From: a virus
DNA length: 20,000 nt
Reading direction: 5' to 3' (one strand)
Virus record (IMG/VR): IMGVR_UViG_3300028844_003034
Location: 1 to 20,000 of that record
The first letter of the stretch is position 1. Each line of letters starts with the position of its first letter. The notes under the pieces are model-generated. The model had not been told where the DNA came from and made no database searches. It worked only from the letters and a program-made list of their open reading frames with translations. The translations under genes and the position numbers were made by a program. Positions 13,603 through 20,000 of the stretch are shown here, piece after piece.

Positions 13603-16020
13603 ATGGTTTATACTAATGTAAATAGTTCCTTTCCAAGTCAGGTGGTACCAGACGTAGAAAAGAATACTTTGGATTATGGTTTCCAAGTAGGTAGAGCTAT
13701 TGAAAACGAATGGTTTAGAGGTGATCGTAGTTTAGGAGCTGGTGGTCGTTTTGGTAATAACTGGCAAGATTTTCATAGATTAAGATTATACGCAAGAGGT
13801 GAGCAATCTGTAGCTAAATATAAAGATGAGTTATCAATTAATGGTGATTTGTCTTATTTAAATTTAGACTGGAAACCTGTCGCGGTGTTGTCTAAATTTG
13901 TAGACATTGTGGTAAACGGAATGACTGATAAAGGCTATGAAATAAAATCTTTTGCAAGTGATCCTTTTGCTATAAAGCAAAGAACTCAATATGTTTTTGA
14001 TGCTATAAAAGATATGCAAAGTCGTGAGCAAATTGAATCTTTAAATCAAGCAACAGGTCAAAACTTTTATTCTAGTGTAAATCCAGACGCTTTACCTCAA
14101 AACGAAGAAGAGTTAGAACTTTACATGCAGTTAACTTATAAACAGTCTATTGAAATAGCTGAAGAAGAATTAATTGAAAATGTTTTTAATTACAACAAGT
14201 ATGACGAAATAAAGAAAAGACTAGCTTATGATCTGGTTGTACTTGGAATAACTTGTGTTAAAACAGATTTTAATTTAGCTAATGGTGTTACAGTTGATTA
14301 TGTAGATCCAGCTAATTTAGTTTATTCATACACCGAAGATCCTAACTTTGAGGATATTTATTATGTTGGGGAAGTTAAAAGCGTGAGTTTAGAAGAGGTT
14401 AAAAAACAATTTCCATATTTAACTGATTCTGAATTAGAAGAAATTCAAAAGTACCCAGGTAATTCTAATTACACTAGAAACTATTTGGGTCAAGATGACA
14501 GTTACAACAATGTTCAAGTTTTATATTTTGAGTATAAAACATATAACAATCAAGTATTTAAGATCAAACAAACAGATCAAGGTTTAGAAAAAGCGTTAGA
14601 AAAGCCAGGTGATTTTAATCCACCTGAAAATGAAAACTTTGAAAGAGTACATAGAGCAATAGAGGTTTTATACAGCGGTGCTAAAATACTTGGGCAAGAA
14701 AAAATGCTTAAATGGCAACTTGCTGAAAATATGACAAGACCTTATAGCGATCAAACTAAAGTTCAAATGAACTACGCTATAACTGCCCCACGTATGTATA
14801 AAGGTAGGATAGAGAGTGTTGTTAGTAAGTGTATCGGGTTTGCTGATATGATTCAACTTACTCATTTAAAAATACAACAAGTTCTAGCTCGTATGGTACC
14901 AGATGGTGTATTTGTAGATGTTGATGGTTTAGCAGAGGTTGATTTGGGTAACGGAACAAATTACAATCCGCAAGAAGCTTTAAACATGTACTTCCAAACT
15001 GGTAGTATTGTTGGAAGATCAAAAACTATAGAGGGTGATTTAAATCCAGGTAAAGTACCTATACAAGAACTACAAACATCAAATGGTCAAGCTAAAATAG
15101 GTGCGCTAGTTCAAACGTATCAATATTATTTACAAATGATACGTGATGTAACTGGATTAAATGAAGCTAGAGATGGTAGTCAGCCAGATAAAAATGCTTT
15201 AGTTGGTTTACAAAAATTAGCAGCAGCTGCTTCAAACACAGCAACAAAACATATATTACAGTCTCTTATGTATTTAACAATTAGAGCTGCAGAGAATATT
15301 AGCTTAAGAGCTGCAGATATGTTAAATTTCCCGCTTACTAAAAACGCTTTAATAAGTTCTATAAATCAATACAATGTAGGTTCTTTAAAAGATATAGAAA
15401 AATTAAACATGCACGAGTTTGGTATTTTCTTGGAGTTAGAGCCAGACGAAGAAGAGCAGCAAAGATTAGAACAAAACATACAAGTTGCTTTGCAATCTGG
15501 AGCTATAAATCTAGAAGATGCTATTGATATTAGACAAATTAAAAATATTAAATTAGCTAATCAATATTTAAAACAAAAACAAAAAGAACGAGCCGCAGCT
15601 GCTGCAGCCGCGCAACAACAAAACATACAAGCACAAGCTCAAGCTAACGCTCAAGCTTCTGAGCAAGCTGCTTTAGCTGAAGTGCAAAAACAACAAGCAT
15701 TAACAGAAAGTAAGTTACAATTAGAGCAAGGTAAATCTCAGTTTGAAATACAAAAACTAGAACGCGAAGCTCAAATAAAACAAATGTTAATGGAGCAAGA
15801 GTTTGGTTATAACTTGCAATTAGCTCAATCTAAGGTAAATGCTGAAGCTACTCGTGAAAAAGAAATAGAAGATCGTAAAGATAAACGTGCTAGAATCATT
15901 GGCACACAGCAATCAGAAATGATATCGCAAAGACAAAATGATGAATTACCAAAAGACTTTGAATCATCTGGTAATGACACGCTTGGAGGATTTGGACTTG
16001 AACAGTTTGAACCTCGTTAA
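13603..16020 (+). CDS. Portal protein
   Basis: An 805-residue protein lying 3 nt after terL, the usual place and size for the portal of long-portal podovirus-like or crAss-like phages. It should form the dodecameric ring at one vertex through which DNA passes. Residues 1-100 include the ELSINGDLSYLNLDW and VVNGMTDKGY segments typical of portals. A central wing/stem region follows, with YVDPANLVYSYTEDPNFEDI (near 230-250) and the helical VTGLNEARDG (near 517). The C-terminal 140 residues are an Ala/Gln-rich coiled coil (ERAAAAAAAQQQ; then heptads to about 785), as expected for a long barrel or crown. Function is assigned from order, size and recalled similarity; no enzyme motif is expected. 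Confidence 0.86.
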   Translation: MVYTNVNSSFPSQVVPDVEKNTLDYGFQVGRAIENEWFRGDRSLGAGGRFGNNWQDFHRLRLYARGEQSVAKYKDELSINGDLSYLNLDWKPVAVLSKFVDIVVNGMTDKGYEIKSFASDPFAIKQRTQYVFDAIKDMQSREQIESLNQATGQNFYSSVNPDALPQNEEELELYMQLTYKQSIEIAEEELIENVFNYNKYDEIKKRLAYDLVVLGITCVKTDFNLANGVTVDYVDPANLVYSYTEDPNFEDIYYVGEVKSVSLEEVKKQFPYLTDSELEEIQKYPGNSNYTRNYLGQDDSYNNVQVLYFEYKTYNNQVFKIKQTDQGLEKALEKPGDFNPPENENFERVHRAIEVLYSGAKILGQEKMLKWQLAENMTRPYSDQTKVQMNYAITAPRMYKGRIESVVSKCIGFADMIQLTHLKIQQVLARMVPDGVFVDVDGLAEVDLGNGTNYNPQEALNMYFQTGSIVGRSKTIEGDLNPGKVPIQELQTSNGQAKIGALVQTYQYYLQMIRDVTGLNEARDGSQPDKNALVGLQKLAAAASNTATKHILQSLMYLTIRAAENISLRAADMLNFPLTKNALISSINQYNVGSLKDIEKLNMHEFGIFLELEPDEEEQQRLEQNIQVALQSGAINLEDAIDIRQIKNIKLANQYLKQKQKERAAAAAAAQQQNIQAQAQANAQASEQAALAEVQKQQALTESKLQLEQGKSQFEIQKLEREAQIKQMLMEQEFGYNLQLAQSKVNAEATREKEIEDRKDKRARIIGTQQSEMISQRQNDELPKDFESSGNDTLGGFGLEQFEPR

Positions 16021-16051
16021 AAAACTTTTAATTATTTAATTATATTATATT

Positions 16052-17245
16052 ATGTCAGAAGAAGTAAAACAAGAAGGTGAGTTTAAATTACAAGCCAAAC
16101 CTAAAAAACCTAAAAATTTAGGCAAAACCGAAGAAGTAACTAAAGTTCACATACCTAACACGGCTCATGAGGCTCAAGGTAAAGTAATACCTGATGTTAC
16201 TAAAATTGAGATAAAAAAAGAAGATGCCGTTCAAACACAAGAGACAAATGATAGCGATGTTACTATCGAAGGATCCACAGACAGTAGTGACAGCCAAGAA
16301 GTGGTTGAAGAAGTACGGGAAACCGAAGAGAAAATAGAAACACCTTTAACACTAGTTGAAGAAACTGAAGCTACTGAGCAGTACAAGGTTACCGAAGAAC
16401 CTGTACAACAAGCAGAACAAACAAAACAGTTACCTGAAAATATTGAAAAGCTAGTTTCTTTTATGGAAGAAACTGGTGGCACAGTTGCTGATTACGTGCG
16501 ACTTAACGCAGACTACACTAACGTAGATAATAATACTTTAGTGAGAGAATATTATAAACAAACACGGCCGCATCTTGATCATGAAGATGTTAGTCTTTTA
16601 TTAGAAGACTTTACTTATGATGAAGAGTTAGACGACGAAAAAGATATACGCAAAAAGAAAATTGCGTTTAAAGAAGAAGTTGGAAAAGCAAAAAACTTTT
16701 TGGAAGACTTAAAAGGTAAATACTACGACGAGATCAAGTTGAGACCGGGCGTAACCCAAGAGCAACAAAAAGCTGTAGATTTTTTCAATCGATACAATGA
16801 AGAACAGCAAGTTGTAAAACAAAGACAGGAGCATTTTAGTAATACTACTGATCAACTTTTTTCTAATGATTTCAAAGGTTTTGATTTCTCAGTTGGAGAT
16901 AAAAAGTTTAGATATGGTGTTAAAAATCCTGAAAGTGTTGCCAAAGCTCAAACAGATATTGCTAATTTCGTTAAGACGTTCTTAAACGACAAGGGAGAAA
17001 TATCTGATGCTAAAGGTTACCACAAAGCTTTATATGCAGCTCGCAATGCTGATACTTTAGCTCAACATTTCTATGAGCAAGGAAAAGCTGATGCTGTTAA
17101 AAACGTTATGGCTAAGTCAAAAAACATATCGACTGAACCAAGGCAAACGACAGGCGGTGAAGTATTTGTTAATGGATTAAAAGTTAAAGCCGTTAGTGGC
17201 GCTGATTCTTCAAAACTAAAAGTAAAAACAAGAAAATTTAACTAA
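16052..17245 (+). CDS. Scaffolding-like head assembly protein
   Basis: A 397-residue protein between portal and capsid genes, the usual place for a scaffold. The first 140 residues are disordered and very acidic, rich in Glu, Thr, Val and Gln (EVVEEVRETEEKIE; KVTEEPVQQAEQTKQLPENI). The middle is helical (NTLVREYYKQTRPHLDHEDV; KIAFKEEVGKAKNFLEDLKG), and the C-terminus is basic (NGLKVKAVSG...KLKVKTRKFN). An acidic helical body with a basic tail that touches the capsid fits scaffolding proteins. There is no protease triad that I can see, so a fused prohead protease is unlikely. The leader before the ATG is A/T only. Confidence 0.75.
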   Translation: MSEEVKQEGEFKLQAKPKKPKNLGKTEEVTKVHIPNTAHEAQGKVIPDVTKIEIKKEDAVQTQETNDSDVTIEGSTDSSDSQEVVEEVRETEEKIETPLTLVEETEATEQYKVTEEPVQQAEQTKQLPENIEKLVSFMEETGGTVADYVRLNADYTNVDNNTLVREYYKQTRPHLDHEDVSLLLEDFTYDEELDDEKDIRKKKIAFKEEVGKAKNFLEDLKGKYYDEIKLRPGVTQEQQKAVDFFNRYNEEQQVVKQRQEHFSNTTDQLFSNDFKGFDFSVGDKKFRYGVKNPESVAKAQTDIANFVKTFLNDKGEISDAKGYHKALYAARNADTLAQHFYEQGKADAVKNVMAKSKNISTEPRQTTGGEVFVNGLKVKAVSGADSSKLKVKTRKFN

Positions 17246-17256
17246 AAACATTTATT

Positions 17257-18696
17257 ATGAGTTTAACTCCAACATTTGGTAGTATTGTACCAAGTCAAAA
17301 GCAAGAGTTATTAGATTCAAACTATTTGGTATTCAACAATGGTACCACTGGAACTGACACTTTTGCTCAACAATACTTACCTGAAATTTACGAACAAGAA
17401 GTAGAGCGTTATGGAAATCGTACACTCTCTGGCTTTTTGAGAATGGTAGGTGCAGAAATGCCCATGACCTCTGACCAAGTAATTTGGTCTGAACAAAACA
17501 GACTGCACATTGCTTATGACGATTGTACTCAAACTGGTGCTGGTAACACTATTAACGTTAACCCTACTGCTGCTGCAGATATAAAAAACGTTATTTCACC
17601 AAGAGCTACAGTTGTTATTTTAGACAGCAGTGGTAATGAAGTTAAAGCGTTAGTAACGGCTTCAGATACAGATCCTGCAAACCCAGTTATTACTGTTAAA
17701 CCTTATACATCTGCAACTTTAGCTTCCGCTGGTATTACTGGCACCGTTAAAGTGTTTGTCTATGGTTCTGAGTATGAAAAAGGTTCTGTTACACCAAACA
17801 ATACAGCTACAGCTGGTCCTGCTAATGGGTATATTAGTGTTGATCCATCTTTTACTCAATATTCAAATTCTCCAATTATTGTTAGAAACAAATACACTGT
17901 AAATGGTTCTGACATGGCTCAAATTGGTTGGATTGAAGTTGCTACTGAAGACGGAACATCTGGGTATCTATGGTATTTAAAAGCTGAGTCTGAAACAAGA
18001 TTGCGTTTTGAAGATTACCTAGAAATGGTATGTGTTGAAGGTGAAGTAGTAAGTGGTGGTTCTTCTATCACAACTGCAAAAGGTACTCAAGGTTTATTTG
18101 CCGCTATCGAAGATAGAGGTAACGTGAACGTTGGATTTACCGCCGCTCCTTCTATTGGCGACTTTGATAATATTCTTAAGAATTTAGACACTCAAGGAGC
18201 TATTGAAGAAAACATGCTATTTTTACAGCGCCAAACTTCTCTTGATTTTGATGATATGCTAGCTGCAGTAAATGCTGCTTACTCTGGTGGTACTTCTTAT
18301 GGTATCTTCGAAAATTCAGAAGATATGGCATTGAATTTAGGATTCAGCGGTTTCCGCAGAGGTTCTTATGACTTCTACAAAACTGACTGGAAATATCTAA
18401 ACGATGCTTCTACACGAGGTGCTATTACTGGGGTAAGTTCTATTGAAGGTGTTTTAGTGCCAGCTGGAACTTCAACAGTATATGATCAAATCCTAGGCAC
18501 GAACATTCGTCGTCCATTCCTTCACGTACGTTATCGAGCTTCTCAAGCTGATGATCGCCGCATGAAGTCTTGGTTGACTGGTTCTGCTGGAGGTGCATTT
18601 ACATCTGATTTAGACGCTATGGAAGTTAACTTCCTGTCTGAAAGATGTTTAGTAACTCAAGGTGCTAACAACTTTGTTCTTTTCAAAGGAGTGTAA
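17257..18696 (+). CDS. Major capsid protein (HK97-fold expected)
   Basis: A 479-residue protein that follows the scaffold and is itself followed by a strong terminator hairpin, as expected for a highly expressed capsid gene. The N-terminal arm (SLTPTFGSIVPSQKQELLDS; then QQYLPEIYEQEVERYGNRT near 45-65) and the long beta-rich insertion (NVNPTAAADIKNVISPRATV and on, about 95-190) resemble capsid proteins of crAss-like and related marine phages, from memory. The C-terminal part holds a helical GIFENSEDMALNLGFSGF and GSYDFYKTDWKYLND. Codon choice here is less A/T-biased (for example ACT, GCT, GGT, AAC), consistent with high expression. The insertion at 95-190 may be a surface domain. Identification is by order, length and composition. 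Confidence 0.88.
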   Translation: MSLTPTFGSIVPSQKQELLDSNYLVFNNGTTGTDTFAQQYLPEIYEQEVERYGNRTLSGFLRMVGAEMPMTSDQVIWSEQNRLHIAYDDCTQTGAGNTINVNPTAAADIKNVISPRATVVILDSSGNEVKALVTASDTDPANPVITVKPYTSATLASAGITGTVKVFVYGSEYEKGSVTPNNTATAGPANGYISVDPSFTQYSNSPIIVRNKYTVNGSDMAQIGWIEVATEDGTSGYLWYLKAESETRLRFEDYLEMVCVEGEVVSGGSSITTAKGTQGLFAAIEDRGNVNVGFTAAPSIGDFDNILKNLDTQGAIEENMLFLQRQTSLDFDDMLAAVNAAYSGGTSYGIFENSEDMALNLGFSGFRRGSYDFYKTDWKYLNDASTRGAITGVSSIEGVLVPAGTSTVYDQILGTNIRRPFLHVRYRASQADDRRMKSWLTGSAGGAFTSDLDAMEVNFLSERCLVTQGANNFVLFKGV

Positions 18697-18711
18697 TTAT
18701 TGAATAAAAAT

Positions 18712-18746
18712 CTTAGGGTCGCTAAATATAGTGGCCCTAGGTTTTT
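18712..18746 (+). terminator. Intrinsic terminator after the capsid gene
   Basis: The arms CTTAGGGTCGCT (18712-18723) and AGTGGCCCTAGG (18730-18741) form a 12-bp stem with three G-U pairs around a 6-nt loop, followed directly by TTTTT. An A run precedes the 5' arm, so the structure could also work on the other strand. It lies 16 nt after the capsid stop and probably limits or sets the level of downstream transcription. Confidence 0.8.
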
Positions 18747-18774
18747 ATTATTAACTATTTAATTTTATTATATC

Positions 18775-19623
18775 ATGGCTAAAAAAGCTGAAACAACAAA
18801 AAACGTTGAGATTGAAACCAAAGAAGACGTGAAAGTTCAAACTCAAAAAAGGGTAAATGTTGAAATTAAAGAACAACAACCTAAAAAAAATACTTGGGAA
18901 ATTAAAGATAGAATTTATTACTTAAAAAATAATAAATCTCCACTTACTTTAACCATACCAGGCAAACACACACGTAAGCATGCTTTATTGTATTTTGACT
19001 CGAAAACCGGAAAGCAAAAAGAAATTAGGTATGCTACTAATCAAGATTCTCCTTTTGTTGAAGATCAAAAAGGTGAAGCTACTTTAGGGCATATAACGTT
19101 TAGAGACGGTGATTTAAAAGTTCCTAAAGAAAAACAAAATTTACAAAAACTACTATCTTTATATCACCCTTTAAAAGGTAGAATATATGAAGAGTTTGAT
19201 GCTATAGAAGAAGCAACTGACGCACTAGACCTATTAGAGCTACAAATAACAGCGTTGAATATGGCTAAAGAAACAGATGTAGATAAAGCTGAAGCAATAC
19301 TAAGAGTTGAATTAGGTTCTAAAGTTTCAAGCATGAGTTCTAAAGAAATAAAAAGAGATTTATTGTTATTTGCTAGAAGTAACCCAGAATTATTTGTTAA
19401 TTTAGCTAATGATGAAAATGTTCAACTTAGAAACATGGCTATTAAAGCTACAGAAGGTGGTATTATAAATATATCTCAAGATCAAAGAACATTTACTTGG
19501 GGTTCAAATGGAAGAAAACTAATGACTGTACCATTTGACGAAAATCCATATTCTGCTTTTGCTGCTTTCTTAAAAACAGATGAAGGTATTCAAATTTATA
19601 ATTCTATAGAAAAAAAGTTATAA
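18775..19623 (+). CDS. Head-module hypothetical protein
   Basis: A 282-residue protein between two hairpins, directly after the capsid gene. Residues 1-40 are Lys/Glu-rich and probably disordered (KNVEIETKEDVKVQTQKRVN). A beta-rich domain follows (about 43-120), then helices (YEEFDAIEEATDALDLLELQ; IKRDLLLFARSNPELFVNLA) and a C-terminal segment with ISQDQRTFTWGSNGRKLMTV and PFDENPYSAFAAFLKTDEG. From memory this C-terminal pattern is frequent downstream of capsid genes in marine phages, with no known role. Position suggests a capsid-associated or head-completion protein. The A/T-only leader and separate hairpins suggest its level differs from that of the capsid. Confidence 0.75.
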   Translation: MAKKAETTKNVEIETKEDVKVQTQKRVNVEIKEQQPKKNTWEIKDRIYYLKNNKSPLTLTIPGKHTRKHALLYFDSKTGKQKEIRYATNQDSPFVEDQKGEATLGHITFRDGDLKVPKEKQNLQKLLSLYHPLKGRIYEEFDAIEEATDALDLLELQITALNMAKETDVDKAEAILRVELGSKVSSMSSKEIKRDLLLFARSNPELFVNLANDENVQLRNMAIKATEGGIINISQDQRTFTWGSNGRKLMTVPFDENPYSAFAAFLKTDEGIQIYNSIEKKL

Positions 19624-19635
19624 ACAAGTGATAAT

Positions 19636-19668
19636 AGTATAGGGCTCGTCTACTCGAGCCCTTATACT
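19636..19668 (+). terminator. Hairpin after the 18775 gene (weak terminator or processing site)
   Basis: The arms 19636-19648 (AGTATAGGGCTCG) and 19655-19668 (CGAGCCCTTATACT) form a 13-bp stem with one bulged base around a 6-nt loop. The stem is strong, but no T run follows on the + strand (TAAAAAAAA instead) and none follows on the other strand. It may be a pausing, RNA-processing or mRNA-protecting structure rather than a true intrinsic terminator. Confidence 0.5.
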
Positions 19669-19682
19669 TAAAAAAAATATAA

Positions 19683-20000
19683 ATGGCAATAAACGTAGAT
19701 ACAGTATATAAAACCGTTTTGCTAATACTCAATAAAGAACAAAGGGGTTATATAACTCCTGATGAGTTTAATAAAACAGCTACGCAGGTTCAATTAGATA
19801 TATTTGAACAATACTTTGATGATTTAAATCAACAACTACGCGTGCCACAAGCAGACGTTGATTATGCTGATAGGCAGCTTAATATTGATGAAAAAATATC
19901 ATTTTTTAAAGCTCACGGCGTTTGTACTTATGACGCTGTAAATAAGTTTTGGCAGCTACCTATAACTGTAAATGGTAGCGTATCAGGATTTCAAGTTCTA
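19683..20000 (+). CDS. Partial phage structural protein (probable connector), cut by window edge
   Basis: The frame is open from the ATG at 19683 to the last base, giving 106 residues with no stop. It starts MAINVDTVYKTVLLILNKEQ and continues RGYITPDEFNKTATQVQLDI and FEQYFDDLNQQL. From memory this N-terminal pattern (NKEQRGYITP-x-EFN...Q-x-IFE-x-YF-x-DLN) is one of the most frequent ones just downstream of capsid genes in marine and Bacteroidota phages. The context suggests a head-tail connector or other structural protein, but the family has no proven role that I know. The A-rich bases before the ATG act as its leader. Confidence 0.78.
   Translation, partial: MAINVDTVYKTVLLILNKEQRGYITPDEFNKTATQVQLDIFEQYFDDLNQQLRVPQADVDYADRQLNIDEKISFFKAHGVCTYDAVNKFWQLPITVNGSVSGFQVL

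Noticed and set aside
1-20000. CRISPR arrays, tRNA genes, integrase, transposase, endolysin
   Set aside because: Looked for and not seen: no regularly spaced repeats, no cloverleaf with a GTTCRA-type arm, and no protein with integrase, transposase or lysozyme/amidase motifs.

Overview
The window looks like part of an AT-rich tailed-phage (Caudoviricetes) genome, most likely a phage of a marine or aquatic Bacteroidota host (Flavobacteriia-like). Four things point there. No gene is preceded by a convincing Shine-Dalgarno sequence; starts instead follow A/T-only leaders built from AAATT-type units. The one clear secreted protein has a Bacteroidota-style signal peptide ending AFS|Q. Many of the small proteins resemble, from memory, those of uncultured marine phages and Bacteroidota podoviruses. 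The head proteins (TerL 740 aa, portal 805 aa, capsid 479 aa) have sizes compatible with the crAss-like/Cellulophaga-phage part of the tree. That placement is inference and was not tested by a search.

Layout. Bases 1-484 hold no supported gene and look like a control or intergenic region. From 485 to the right edge every supported gene is on the + strand, tightly packed and often overlapping by 1-8 nt. First come a probable virion protein (485), a small unknown (1089), a GT-B glycosyltransferase (1413) and a second probable virion protein (2638). Next is a translationally linked groEL-groES-winged-helix set (3605-5833). From 5835 to 9647 there is a cluster of accessory proteins: a Q/M-rich protein, tiny basic and Cys-containing proteins, an HExxH putative metallopeptidase, a secreted protein, and two paralogues sharing a perfect 50-bp repeat. 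A holin-like membrane protein (9649) and a coiled-coil protein follow. At 10552 is a 201-aa protein that reads as two GroES/Cpn10-like halves in tandem. The head module follows in classical order: possible small terminase (11102), TerL (11377), portal (13603), scaffold-like protein (16052), major capsid protein (17257), a terminator hairpin, an unknown head-module protein (18775), a second hairpin, and the start of a probable connector or structural gene (19683, cut by the window edge).

How it fits together. The genes package DNA (TerS?/TerL/portal), build the head (scaffold/MCP), fold virion proteins (GroEL/GroES and perhaps the tandem Cpn10-like protein) and support lysis (holin-like). The glycosyltransferase may decorate the virion or the host surface. 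The points most worth a second look are the tandem Cpn10-like protein beside the packaging genes, the reversed and overlapping groEL-groES pair with changed apical-domain residues, and a higher-GC, foreign-codon patch inside terL that covers the Walker B motif.
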